From the NCBI GenBank assembly GCA_020832415.1, contig JAFIES010000014.1, positions 1-32,911 of the forward strand: a stretch of DNA of 32,911 nt, given 5' to 3'. Below the pieces are notes generated by a model. The model did no database searches. It saw nothing but the letters and a program-made list of their open reading frames with translations, and was not told where the DNA came from. Position numbers and translations under genes: made by a program. Below, in pieces: positions 8,891 to 17,682 of the stretch; the first letter of the stretch is position 1, and every line of letters starts with the position of its first letter. Source of the DNA: Balneolaceae bacterium (GTDB lineage: Bacteria > Bacteroidota > Rhodothermia > Balneolales > Balneolaceae).

Positions 8891-8894
8891 TGAA

Positions 8895-9722
8895 TCAGAG
8901 ATAGTATTGCCCTTCAAAAACAAAATCTGCAGGGCCCTCCAGTTTAATGTTATTGTACATTTTTGTCTCTTCTTCAAACGAAAAATGAACCGTTAGAGTG
9001 CCCCCCTTTACCTTTATTTTGTAAACGAACCCTCCGCCGGCAGCCTGCTGAAGATGATGCCAGCCCAGGGCAGAGGCAATGGCACCGGTACCGCATGCCA
9101 ATGTGAGATCTTCAACTCCTCGCTCGTACGTTTGTAAACAGAGACTGGTTTTATCCACACCGGCTACAAAATTTACATTGGTGCCTTTCGGGTTGAATTT
9201 TGGATGATTTCTCAAAAAACGCCCTCGCTGAACAAGGTCCTGCTCATCATCCAGCAGATGAGTTTGGGTTGGGCAAACAATGTGTTCTGTATTTGTGTAG
9301 ATGTTCAGGATAGCTTCGTTTGCCACAGATTGTTCGATAACAGAAGTTTCCAAAGGAAAATGGATAACTACTGAGTTCTTTTTTACTACTGCCCGGTACA
9401 CATTATCGTGCACGCGAAAGGTGAATTTTTTCGGAGAGCCGAGTGTAGCCGCAAATGCAGCAAAACAACGTGCGCCATTTCCGCACATTCCGGCATCACT
9501 TCCATCGGGATTTTTGTAGAGCATCACCAGATCGGCCTCTTTTGTTTCATCAAACTGCAGGGCAATGATGCCGTCTGACCCAATTCCGAATTTCCGATTG
9601 CACAGAGAAGGCGCAAGGTTCGAAAGCTCAGATTCTGTCATCTTCACTCCGCGGTTGTCAAACAGGATAAAATCGTTGCCGGCACCCTGCATTTTGGTGA
9701 ATATAAGTGTTGACCTCTCCAT
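8895..9722 (-). CDS. dapF: diaminopimelate epimerase DapF
   Basis: This cofactor-independent epimerase converts LL- to meso-diaminopimelate for lysine and peptidoglycan synthesis. Both catalytic cysteines are present: Cys80 in GMCGNGARC and Cys209 in LACGTGA. The N-terminal MQGAGNDFILFDN motif and the 275-residue length are typical of the family. Its start codon overlaps the last base of the holB stop, and the plug-protein gene follows 4 nt after its own stop, so all three are likely translated from one mRNA. Confidence 0.97.
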   Translation of the reverse strand: MERSTLIFTKMQGAGNDFILFDNRGVKMTESELSNLAPSLCNRKFGIGSDGIIALQFDETKEADLVMLYKNPDGSDAGMCGNGARCFAAFAATLGSPKKFTFRVHDNVYRAVVKKNSVVIHFPLETSVIEQSVANEAILNIYTNTEHIVCPTQTHLLDDEQDLVQRGRFLRNHPKFNPKGTNVNFVAGVDKTSLCLQTYERGVEDLTLACGTGAIASALGWHHLQQAAGGGFVYKIKVKGGTLTVHFSFEEETKMYNNIKLEGPADFVFEGQYYL

Positions 9723-10927
9723 CAGTTTAACCCCTCATTAAATGCAGGTAGATGCTGCCACGGTTTATCTGAAGGTATAACCGGGTCTGCACCACGCATA
9801 AGATTTGTGAACCGTGTAGAGAGAGCAGTAAAAATGTATTTAAACTGAACATTTTGATAAAGAAGCCTTTTGAGATCCTGCAGGTTTTCGATCATTCCGA
9901 TCACATCTGCCTTCTCCATAGAGTTGCAAAATTTTTGAATCACCCCGGCCTGATCTACGTTAGTAACAAGTTCGATGTTTGAGGTTTCCCTGAAGATGAG
10001 GATATCCCTTAGAAACTGCTCCAGCGTATTGCAGAGAGCGATCTGATTCTCACGGTTCAGGCTGCTGTTCCAGTCTTTTATCAGGGCCAGTACAAGTGCT
10101 GCATCCTGAGTGTAGGAATAGCGTAAAAACTCAACGATTTCACCACGGGTTTTTTGCAGGGTCTCCACATCAAAAAAGCGGGCAAGTGAGTAGTTTCCGC
10201 CGGACATTCGCGCCAGAAATTTAGCATCATCCTCACTTTTTCCATCAAACCGCATCAATCCCCCGGCAACATCATCATAGGATAGTTGCTGCAGTCGAAT
10301 TTGCTGACAACGGGAGATAATTGTAGGCAGAAGCTGTTCTGTTTTGGATGCCGTGAGAATAAACATCACATTGGGTGATGGCTCTTCAAGCAGCTTCAGG
10401 AATGCATTGGCCGACTCTTTCCTCATCGTATCAATTCCGGTGATAATTACCACCGTTTTTTTGCCCTCGTTCGGTTTATACACCGTTCGCGGACGAATTT
10501 CTGAGTGGTAGTATTCGATAGAGTAGAACGCCTGCAGGTTTTTTGTGGAGTCGGGGTTGTTTAAAGCCGGTCTCAGTGAGAAATCGGTGATTTCATAGGG
10601 ATCTTCAGCCAGCAGTTCAAGCCGCTGCTTTATCTCATCACTCGAAACAGTTCTTGGATGCGGAATAAACAGGTGGACATCAGGATGCGTGTACCAGCTC
10701 GATTTTTTTGTAGCGGACTGACCTTTGAAATCTGTGATGTTATCGATGCCATTGATATACTCCGCAAGTGCCAGAGCAAAGGCGGTTTTTCCGGAACCTT
10801 CCGGCCCTGTGAGAAGATAAGCATGCGAGAGCCTGTCTGATTGCAGCACCCGTTCGATCTGTTCTCTTGCCTTGGCCTGGCCAACCAGCCTGCGATCTCC
10901 GAACGTTATATTATTTGATGATGCCAT
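9722..10927 (-). CDS. holB: DNA polymerase III delta' subunit (HolB)
   Basis: This AAA+ clamp-loader subunit has an N-terminal Walker A GPEGSGKT at residues 41-48. LLEEPSPNVMFILTASKTEQLLPTIISRC spans the sensor-1 and SRC arginine-finger region typical of delta'/gamma, here summarised from positions near nt 10310-10400. The zinc-binding cysteine cluster seen in the E. coli proteins after Walker A is missing. That part reads as a polar insert (ITDFKGQSATKK) instead. At 401 residues it is longer than the usual 330 or so. It lies 6 nt downstream of ccmB and overlaps dapF by one base. DnaX and HolB share fold, but length and context favour delta'. Confidence 0.85.
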   Translation of the reverse strand: MASSNNITFGDRRLVGQAKAREQIERVLQSDRLSHAYLLTGPEGSGKTAFALALAEYINGIDNITDFKGQSATKKSSWYTHPDVHLFIPHPRTVSSDEIKQRLELLAEDPYEITDFSLRPALNNPDSTKNLQAFYSIEYYHSEIRPRTVYKPNEGKKTVVIITGIDTMRKESANAFLKLLEEPSPNVMFILTASKTEQLLPTIISRCQQIRLQQLSYDDVAGGLMRFDGKSEDDAKFLARMSGGNYSLARFFDVETLQKTRGEIVEFLRYSYTQDAALVLALIKDWNSSLNRENQIALCNTLEQFLRDILIFRETSNIELVTNVDQAGVIQKFCNSMEKADVIGMIENLQDLKRLLYQNVQFKYIFTALSTRFTNLMRGADPVIPSDKPWQHLPAFNEGLN

Positions 10928-10933
10928 AATGGT

Positions 10934-11596
10934 TTAATCTTCCCAGATAAAATCGAACAGTAAAATACCGGTTGTGATGGTAACCCCGCAAAAGCCAACA
11001 AGTGCTACAAGATCGTTAATTGAGGAGCCGTCTGGCCCGGAAATGAGTGCCGAATTGGTAACCCGCGTTAATATAAGCAGAAGAGGCACTACAAGTGGAA
11101 TGCAAAGCACAGAAAAAAGAGCACCTTTACGGTCGGCCTGGGCAATCATGGCAGAGGTAAGTGTGGTAATGGCTGCAAGGCCGGCAGCACCAAAAAAGAG
11201 TGCGCTTAAAAAATAGGGGAAACTGATGATGCTCATATCCATCATCAGCATATAGAAAAAGAAGGTGAAGAGATGCAGTGCCAGCAGAAAGAAGAAGTTG
11301 TAAATAAGTTTACCCAGAAACACATCCGATGCAGCTGCATGAAGCTGCAGAAGAGCCCACGTTTTTCGCTCAGCTTCCTGCACGAACGAGCGCATCATGC
11401 CCGACATAGCTGCAAACAGAATAATGATCCAGATCAGGCCGCTTTTTGGTGTTGGGTCCATCTGATGAGCCCGCAGCGTAAACAGAATAAGCAGAAGGGA
11501 TGAACCTGTGAATGCAAGAAGGGTATTCAGCGCATACTTTGTACGCAGTTCTTGCATTACTTCTTTCTTAAAAATGGCAACGGACGATCGGATCAT
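10934..11596 (-). CDS. ccmB: heme exporter CcmB (ABC transporter permease)
   Basis: This 220-residue protein has six predicted membrane helices, the CcmB-type N-terminus FKKEVMQELRTKYALN and the EAERKTWALLQLHAAASDVFLGK loop. CcmB is the permease that works with the ATPase CcmA in cytochrome c maturation. I chose the ATG at 11596, which opens with MIRSSVAIFKKE as in the family. An ATG at 11677 would add 27 residues that do not resemble CcmB. No ccmA or ccmC is seen here, so the rest of the system must be elsewhere. It is first in a run that continues into holB. Confidence 0.88.
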   Translation of the reverse strand: MIRSSVAIFKKEVMQELRTKYALNTLLAFTGSSLLLILFTLRAHQMDPTPKSGLIWIIILFAAMSGMMRSFVQEAERKTWALLQLHAAASDVFLGKLIYNFFFLLALHLFTFFFYMLMMDMSIISFPYFLSALFFGAAGLAAITTLTSAMIAQADRKGALFSVLCIPLVVPLLLILTRVTNSALISGPDGSSINDLVALVGFCGVTITTGILLFDFIWED

Positions 11597-11864
11597 TTGC
11601 TCAATAATATAGGGGCAGTAAAAGTACTGAAAATGAAGGCGGTAAGAAACCGGGAGTTTCTTTCGACTGCCAATCAAATAAAGAAATATTCACCATTAAA
11701 AGCGTTTTTGATTGTTTTGATTCTTACATTCAGGCGATTAAAGTCTCCTGAATCGGGTTTTATAAAAATCATTCTGTTTGAGCTGCTAAAAGGCGGTTTT
11801 ACTTAACATTCACTCAATTTCAGGTTATATTAGTACTTATTCAAAAACGAGATTATTTCTATTT
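11597..11864. other. divergent intergenic region, ccmB / ptsN-type gene
   Basis: No credible gene is present in these 268 bases. The sequence is AT-rich with poly-A and poly-T runs typical of promoter regions. It must hold the promoters of both divergent operons. A sigma70-like candidate for the rightward one is listed separately. Confidence 0.6.
11803..11831 (+). promoter_or_regulatory. candidate promoter of the ptsN-dacB-ntrC-type operon
   Basis: TTAACA at 11803-11808 and TATATT at 11826-11831 are separated by 17 nt. A transcript would start near 11838, about 27 nt before the ATG. This is a good match to a housekeeping-type promoter, but Bacteroidota-type sigma factors prefer different boxes and the region is AT-rich, so chance matches are common. 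Confidence 0.35.
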
Positions 11865-12335
11865 ATGAACCTCTATTCGCTGCTTGATAATACCACCATT
11901 CTTTCCAATGTAGATGTGTCTGATAAAGATGAGCTGTTAAATTTGATGATAGACACTTTGAAAGAGAAAGTTGAAGATGACCAGCTCGATGAAATTCGAA
12001 AGTCGGTCTTTGAGAGAGAAAAAATTATGTCGACAGGAGTGGGGAAAAGCCTCGCCATTCCTCACGGGAAAGTCTCTTTCATTGAAGAGAATCTCGCGAG
12101 CTTTGCCATACTAAATGAGCCGATAGATTTTGATTCAATTGATGAGAAGCCCGTAAAGATGGCTTTTCTGCTGGTTGGCCCTGAGAAGAAAAACAGTGTA
12201 CACATCAAACTTCTTAGCCGTATTTCGCGGTTGATGAATAGTACATCATTTCGTGAATCGTTGATTGCCTGTACCACTTCAGAAGAGATTCACAATGTGT
12301 TTGAACAGGAAGAAGTAAAATATTTTGGTAACTAA
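11865..12335 (+). CDS. ptsN: PTS IIA-type phosphotransfer protein (PtsN/IIANtr-like)
   Basis: The 156-residue protein is a fructose/mannitol-type PTS IIA domain with the phosphorylatable His67 in AIPHGKV. It is a stand-alone IIA with no EIIB or EIIC partner nearby, which suggests a regulatory IIANtr-like role rather than sugar uptake. It is first in a tight run with dacB (9 nt later) and an NtrC-type regulator (6 nt after dacB). In Proteobacteria ptsN is linked to rpoN. Here the link is to a sigma54 activator, which is consistent with nitrogen or envelope-stress signalling. That functional reading is inference. Confidence 0.85.
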   Translation: MNLYSLLDNTTILSNVDVSDKDELLNLMIDTLKEKVEDDQLDEIRKSVFEREKIMSTGVGKSLAIPHGKVSFIEENLASFAILNEPIDFDSIDEKPVKMAFLLVGPEKKNSVHIKLLSRISRLMNSTSFRESLIACTTSEEIHNVFEQEEVKYFGN

Positions 12336-12344
12336 AGGTTTGCC

Positions 12345-13805
12345 ATGAAACAGAACCGTGCCGTTCTGATTGCCATTGTACTATTTGGCTCATTCCTTTT
12401 CAGCCACGGCACAACCTATGCCCAATTCTCTTCAAATCTTTCCTCCATAATTGACAACAGCCGAGCATCCAATGCTGTATGGTCGGTACAGGTGAGGGAT
12501 AGTTCAGGTGTTCTGCTGGAAGACCTGAACGGGAGCTACCTGATGCGTCCCGCCTCCAACTTTAAACTGGTTTCTTCAGGCGTTTTTCTGGAGAAACTTG
12601 GGCCTGATTATCGTTTCGAGACAACTTTGTATGGAAGAGGTAAGCAGATTGAGAACAGCTGGGTGGGCGATTTGATTATTAAAGGATCGGGAGATCCAAC
12701 CATAAACGGACTATTTACCCGGGGGAATGCCCTGTTTCTATTTGAAAAGTGGGTGCAAGTACTGCAGGAGAGAGGAATCAGGCAGATTGATGGAAATTTG
12801 ATTGGTTTTGACGGAGTGTTTGATGACGTTCCATACCCCAAAGGGTGGGAGTGGGATGATCTATCCTACTATTACGCCCCGGAAATCAGCGCACTCTCAT
12901 TCAACTCAAATGTAGTTGATCTTGAAGTTACTGCCAATGGACGTGTAGGTACGGTACCCGAGATTCAATGGTTTCCGTTCAATACACCATACGTAGAGTT
13001 TATCAACGAACAGCAGATTACAGCACCGGGTACACGGTTTAATGAATCATACAGACGGGAGCTTGGCACTAACATAATCCTGCTGAGAAGCACACTCCCT
13101 CAGGGTTATTACGAAACGGAACCGCTCACTGTAACGGCTCCCACCCATTATTTCCTGGACACCATGTTCAGATATTTTAATCGGCGGGGTATAGATGTTA
13201 CGGGGCACATTTTTTCCGATAATGATTTTTATCGCTGGAGTGATGACGGCCTGGAGATTTTGGATATACACCGATCAGAACCACTGCACAGAATGGTGAA
13301 TGAGCTAAACAAAGAGAGCAACAATTTTATAGCTGAAATGCTTCTCAAAAAGGTAGGGGCTGAAGAGTATGGCGTACAGGGAACCACCGATCTCGGGCTG
13401 CAGGTTCTGAAATATTACATGGCAGAGATGGGGTTTGATACAACAAATGTAAGCCTTCGGGATGCCTCCGGAATGGCACCGGCCACACTTTTGATGACGG
13501 ACGATCTGAACCGCTTCCTCATTTCTGTTCGGGATAAAGAGTATTACCCCTACTTCTATAACTCACTGGCCCGGAGCGGGGTAAGCGGTACACTGGGCCA
13601 TCGGTTCAGAAACAGTTCCGTACGCGACAACTTTAAAGGGAAAACCGGCTTTGTATCGGGAGTTCGTGCACTATCCGGTTATCTTGATACCGATTCCGGA
13701 AATCAGCTTGCGGTTACGATTATCACAAATAACTATACGGTTCAAACCTCCCACGTCGATTTTATTCATCAGCGAATTCTTGAGTATCTTCAATCAAGAT
13801 ATTGA
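12345..13805 (+). CDS. dacB: D-alanyl-D-alanine carboxypeptidase/endopeptidase, PBP4 family
   Basis: This is a secreted penicillin-binding protein of the S13 family that trims peptidoglycan peptides. A signal peptide covers about residues 1-26 (cleavage near TYAQ). All three active-site motifs are intact: Ser71-xx-Lys74 in ASNFK, Ser325-Asn326-Asn327 in KESNNF and Lys433-Thr434-Gly435 in KGKTGFVSG. The 486-residue length and large insert between the first two motifs are typical of PBP4. It is the middle gene of the ptsN-dacB-ntrC-type run and contrasts with the serine-hydrolase-like gene at 6389-7582, where the same motifs are degraded. Confidence 0.94.
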   Translation: MKQNRAVLIAIVLFGSFLFSHGTTYAQFSSNLSSIIDNSRASNAVWSVQVRDSSGVLLEDLNGSYLMRPASNFKLVSSGVFLEKLGPDYRFETTLYGRGKQIENSWVGDLIIKGSGDPTINGLFTRGNALFLFEKWVQVLQERGIRQIDGNLIGFDGVFDDVPYPKGWEWDDLSYYYAPEISALSFNSNVVDLEVTANGRVGTVPEIQWFPFNTPYVEFINEQQITAPGTRFNESYRRELGTNIILLRSTLPQGYYETEPLTVTAPTHYFLDTMFRYFNRRGIDVTGHIFSDNDFYRWSDDGLEILDIHRSEPLHRMVNELNKESNNFIAEMLLKKVGAEEYGVQGTTDLGLQVLKYYMAEMGFDTTNVSLRDASGMAPATLLMTDDLNRFLISVRDKEYYPYFYNSLARSGVSGTLGHRFRNSSVRDNFKGKTGFVSGVRALSGYLDTDSGNQLAVTIITNNYTVQTSHVDFIHQRILEYLQSRY

Positions 13806-13811
13806 TACCCC

Positions 13812-15182
13812 ATGAGCAAAAAGCCAACCATACTCATAACAGACGACGAAAAAAGCATTCGCAATGCTTTACGCGAAATTCTTGAATTTGAGAACTACAA
13901 TGTTCTTGAAGCCGAAAACGGTGAACAGGCACTTGGCACAATTTCATCAGAGCACATAGACCTTGTGATGCTCGACATCAAGATGAAGGGGATGGATGGG
14001 ATGGAGGTACTTGAAAAAATTAAAGAGATTCGAAAAGAACTTCCCGTAATTATGATATCGGGGCATGGCACCATAAAAATAGCGGTTGAAGCCACGAAAT
14101 CGGGTGCATTTGATTTTCTTGAAAAACCACCGGATTTAAACCGGCTTCTTATCAGCATTCGAAATGCTCTGAACAGCAGCGAGCTGATCCGCGAAAACAG
14201 GCAGATTCGTTCACAGCTGCACGGGCAAACCGAGTTGATTGGAAACAGCCCTGCGATCGGCCAGATCAAAAAACTGATCGAAAAAGTTGCGCCAAGCAAC
14301 AGCCGTGTGCTCATCACCGGTGAGAATGGAACCGGCAAAGAGCTTGTGGCACGTGCCATTCACAACAATAGTAACCGTGCATCAAAGAAGTTTGTGGATG
14401 TAAACTGCGCTGCAATTCCTGCAGAACTATTGGAAAGCGAACTGTTTGGCCATGAAAAAGGAGCGTTTACCGGGGCATCGAGCCGGAGGATTGGCAAATT
14501 TGAACAGGCCGACGGCGGCACGCTTTTCCTCGATGAGATTGGTGATATGACCCTTGAAGCCCAGGCAAAAGTGCTTCGCGCACTGCAGGAAGGGCAGATT
14601 GTACGCGTTGGCAGTAATGAGCGAATCAATGTAGATGTACGGGTGCTCTCTGCCACCAATAAAGATCTGATTGATGAGATAGAAGCCGATCAATTTCGGG
14701 AAGATCTGTTTCATCGGTTAAATGTAATACCGATTCACCTGCCGCCGCTGCGTGAACGAAGGGAAGATATTCCACTGCTGGCATCCTGGTTTTTAGGGCG
14801 GCTGGCAGATAAAGAGATTGTGTTTGCCGGCAAATCTTTTTCTGATGAGGCCCTCGAAGAGATGCAAAAACAGGAGTGGCCCGGAAATATCAGGGAGCTG
14901 CAAAACTCTGTTGAACGGCTTGCACTGCTTTCGCAGGAGGATAGTATCTCAAAGAGCGATGTTCAGAAGCAGATCATCAACCGTAAAAAAAATAAAGACC
15001 TGCTTGAAAACCTGATTGAAGAGACAGACTCATTTCATGAATACAAAGAGGAAGCCGAACGGATATTTCTGCTAAAGAAACTTGAAAAGTTCGACTGGAA
15101 TGTCTCTGCTACTGCCGATGCGATTGATATTCAGCGAAGCCACATCTACAACAAAATGAAAAAATACGATATTGAGCGATAA
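13812..15182 (+). CDS. sigma54-dependent response regulator (NtrC family)
   Basis: The domains are in the usual order. A receiver (residues 1-120) has Asp11-Asp12, phosphoacceptor Asp55 and Lys105. An AAA+ domain has Walker A GENGTGKE (170-177), the sigma54-contacting GAFTGA loop (217-222) and Walker B LFLDEIGDM. A C-terminal Fis-type helix-turn-helix follows (NVSATADAIDIQRSHIYNKMKKY). It would activate RpoN promoters after phosphorylation. No partner histidine kinase is adjacent, so the signal is unknown. Its 6-nt spacing from dacB implies co-expression with the IIA protein and a cell-wall enzyme. Confidence 0.94.
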   Translation: MSKKPTILITDDEKSIRNALREILEFENYNVLEAENGEQALGTISSEHIDLVMLDIKMKGMDGMEVLEKIKEIRKELPVIMISGHGTIKIAVEATKSGAFDFLEKPPDLNRLLISIRNALNSSELIRENRQIRSQLHGQTELIGNSPAIGQIKKLIEKVAPSNSRVLITGENGTGKELVARAIHNNSNRASKKFVDVNCAAIPAELLESELFGHEKGAFTGASSRRIGKFEQADGGTLFLDEIGDMTLEAQAKVLRALQEGQIVRVGSNERINVDVRVLSATNKDLIDEIEADQFREDLFHRLNVIPIHLPPLRERREDIPLLASWFLGRLADKEIVFAGKSFSDEALEEMQKQEWPGNIRELQNSVERLALLSQEDSISKSDVQKQIINRKKNKDLLENLIEETDSFHEYKEEAERIFLLKKLEKFDWNVSATADAIDIQRSHIYNKMKKYDIER

Positions 15183-15272
15183 ACACGGTTTTTCACAATC
15201 TGCTGTTTATTTCAACCGTATTTGGGGTTACCTTTCCCCGCGTCAACAAAAACTCTTTTTTAATACAGTTTC

Positions 15273-16166
15273 ATGTCAGCCAAATTAATCGACGGAAAAA
15301 AAGTAGCAGAAATTACCATGAACCTTCTCAAAGAGGATGTGGAGAACTGGGTGAAAGCCGGGTTTCGCCGTCCGTTTCTGAAAGTGGTTCAGGTGGGGAA
15401 TGATCCCGCATCCACAACCTATATTGGTGCAAAAACGCGTGCCTGCAAGCGGGTTGGAATTGACACAGACACAGCCCATCTGCCCGATACAGTTTCCGCA
15501 AAAGAGCTGAAAGAAGCGATCCGCTCTTTTAATGAAGATAATACCGTTGATGGAATCCTGGTGCAGCTACCGCTCCCATCGCACCTCTCAGCACATGATG
15601 TTATTGAAAGCATTGATCACAAAAAAGATGTGGACGGATTCCATCCGATGAATGTTGGCCGGCTTACGGTTGACCAGCCTACGTTTAAATCGTGCACACC
15701 GGCCGGTATTTTTGAACTCTTTAACTACTACAGCATTCCCGTGAAGAGCAAGCATGCTGTTGTTGTGGGTGCAAGTAACATAGTGGGCTCTCCAATGGCT
15801 ATTATGCTCTCGCGTGAAAATGCATCAGGGAAAGCTACCACAACCATTTGCCATAAATTCACGAAAGATCTTACCTCACACACCATTTCGGCTGATATTC
15901 TGGTGGTTGCCGCCGGACAGCCAAATCTCATTAAAGCAGAAATGATCAAGGAAGGTGCCATTGTAATTGATGTTGGTATCAATCGGGTGGCTGATGAAAC
16001 CAGTGAAAAAGGGTATAAACTTGTTGGTGATTGCGATTTTGATGCGATCAGGGAGAAAGCGAGCTGGGTAACCCCTGTTCCCGGTGGTGTTGGCCCGATG
16101 ACAGTGGCCATGCTGATGAAGAACACACTACTCGCCGCAAAGAAGTCGATCTATCCTCTGGATTGA
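15273..16166 (+). CDS. folD: bifunctional methylenetetrahydrofolate dehydrogenase/cyclohydrolase FolD
   Basis: FolD interconverts 5,10-methylene-, 5,10-methenyl- and 10-formyl-tetrahydrofolate using NADP. The catalytic Tyr50-xxx-Lys54 pair lies in TTYIGAK, with the signatures QLPLP, KDVDGFHPMNVGRL, GASNIVGSPMA and PVPGGVGPMT. The length of 297 residues is normal. It lies 90 nt after the response regulator, so it may have its own promoter in that gap. It converges with the Y-family polymerase gene with 21 nt between the stops. Confidence 0.97.
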   Translation: MSAKLIDGKKVAEITMNLLKEDVENWVKAGFRRPFLKVVQVGNDPASTTYIGAKTRACKRVGIDTDTAHLPDTVSAKELKEAIRSFNEDNTVDGILVQLPLPSHLSAHDVIESIDHKKDVDGFHPMNVGRLTVDQPTFKSCTPAGIFELFNYYSIPVKSKHAVVVGASNIVGSPMAIMLSRENASGKATTTICHKFTKDLTSHTISADILVVAAGQPNLIKAEMIKEGAIVIDVGINRVADETSEKGYKLVGDCDFDAIREKASWVTPVPGGVGPMTVAMLMKNTLLAAKKSIYPLD

Positions 16167-16187
16167 TGATCTCCGGTATTATTTAAT

Positions 16188-17543
16188 TCAGCTTCTGTTC
16201 ACAAAGTGCGTATTACCTTTTACACTTTCGTGGATGGCGGCTTTGGCTACGGTATCGGGTCCGTAGCAGTTATTGAGGCAGTCGGCAGCGCGATATAAGT
16301 GCTGTATGCGCTGCTCTTCAGTAAAAAATATTTCAAGCTGTTCGGTTTGCTGCATCTCAATGGTGTGCAGGCCAATCCCTCTGATTTTGATCCCCTTTCG
16401 CACAGCACTGTTTACGATTTCCATAGCGTTCGGCAGGCAGGCTGTCAGTACGTAGTCATCGAGGTTGGTAAATCCCGGTGTGGTGAAAGCAAAACTAACG
16501 CCCTCCCAGTGCGCTTCCTGGTAACGAATATGGCAGCTCCATCTCCGGGCTTTTCGTTTGTAGCCTCTCATCCGATAGCACACTTTTCGTACGGCTTTTA
16601 CAATTTCGCCCCGCACAAGAGTGGGTTCATCCGTCCAGTCGGAGAATGTATGCATATAGCTTACCTCATCGGGGATGTGTACTTCGTTAGTAAGTACTTT
16701 CGCTCGGTCGCGGCCGGTTACAGTTTCCCAGAAAAGCTGTCCCTGCATCTCACCGAACAGCTTTTTGAAGGGGGCGGGACCTTGTTTGTGTGCATCGGCT
16801 ATGGTCAGAAGGCCGTACCGTTTCAGATGTTCATATCGCCTGCGGCCAATACCCCACACTTCATCCATCGGCAGGGGGTAGATGTATTGTGCAGCGTCAT
16901 CAGGGGTGAGGATGAGTGAGAGGCCCTTCGGTTTTTTGAGATCGGAAGCCAGTTTGGAGTAGGTTTTACTGGTAGCAATCCCCACTGAGCAGACCAGCCC
17001 GAGTTGCCTGAAGATGTCGTTTTTCATTTTATGGGCAAACGCTTCAAGCTGCCTGCGGGAGTTGCCAAGCAAAAATGTGATATCCATGAAATACTCATCC
17101 ATCGAATATTTTTCCACGTCGGGCGAGTAGGTATCCAGAATCGATTTGAGCTGCCGGCTGAGGCCTTTATACTTGTCGTAATCGATCTGCATAAAAACCA
17201 GGTAAGGGCAAATTTGGGAGGCTTCGAATGCACTCATCGCTGTCTTAATACCCAGTGCCCGCGCTTCATAGCTCGCTGTGGCCACAATACCCCGCGCCAC
17301 TCCATTCGGTTTTCGCCATCCGCCCATGGCCAGCGGCAACCCGTACAAATTGTAAGCACGCTGCTCTACCTGTGCGTAAAAGCAGTTCATGTCAAGATGG
17401 AGATAGAGCCGCTTTTTGCCCGATATATGCTGGTGTTCCTTCGCCACAGTGCTGTATAGCGTGATGCGGTGCACATCCTGTTCGAGATCGTACTGGTTGT
17501 AGAGTTCGGGATCCATATCTGAATGATAATAAACATTACACAT
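16188..17543 (-). CDS. Y-family translesion DNA polymerase (DinB/Pol IV-like)
   Basis: This is an error-prone polymerase for damage bypass. The palm carries Asp51 in LHLDMNCFYAQVEQ and Asp149-Glu150 in SMDEYFMDI, the three metal-binding acids. The steric-gate region, the VWGIGRRRYEHLKRYG helix-hairpin-helix (about residue 230) and a little-finger domain follow. Typical DinB starts a few residues before the first motif. Here about 45 extra residues precede it. A second ATG at 17516 would remove nine of them, and I see no ribosome-binding site that decides between the two. No umuD- or lexA-like gene adjoins it. Confidence 0.9.
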   Translation of the reverse strand: MCNVYYHSDMDPELYNQYDLEQDVHRITLYSTVAKEHQHISGKKRLYLHLDMNCFYAQVEQRAYNLYGLPLAMGGWRKPNGVARGIVATASYEARALGIKTAMSAFEASQICPYLVFMQIDYDKYKGLSRQLKSILDTYSPDVEKYSMDEYFMDITFLLGNSRRQLEAFAHKMKNDIFRQLGLVCSVGIATSKTYSKLASDLKKPKGLSLILTPDDAAQYIYPLPMDEVWGIGRRRYEHLKRYGLLTIADAHKQGPAPFKKLFGEMQGQLFWETVTGRDRAKVLTNEVHIPDEVSYMHTFSDWTDEPTLVRGEIVKAVRKVCYRMRGYKRKARRWSCHIRYQEAHWEGVSFAFTTPGFTNLDDYVLTACLPNAMEIVNSAVRKGIKIRGIGLHTIEMQQTEQLEIFFTEEQRIQHLYRAADCLNNCYGPDTVAKAAIHESVKGNTHFVNRS

Positions 17544-17682
17544 ATATTGTACATATTAATAATATCATTACGGGTGAGAAAATTCCTGAAGTTATAAATC
17601 ACTGATATACAGAGTTGATGGAGCTACGTTAGTATGCTAAGTTTATGAACATATCAACCGGAAAAAAGCGTAAGAATAAAGC

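Noticed and set aside
15183-15272. Terminator between the response regulator and folD
   Set aside because: The only inverted repeat (ACGGTT with AACCGT) has a six-base stem and a loop of about 22 nt, with no T run.
16299-16919. A 206-codon open frame antisense to the Y-family polymerase
   Set aside because: The opposite strand has intact polymerase motifs and the antisense product resembles no family.
17544-17560. TGTACA-centred sequence upstream of the Y-family polymerase as an SOS operator
   Set aside because: Only six bases are symmetrical, flanks do not pair, and no LexA motif for this group is known to me well enough.
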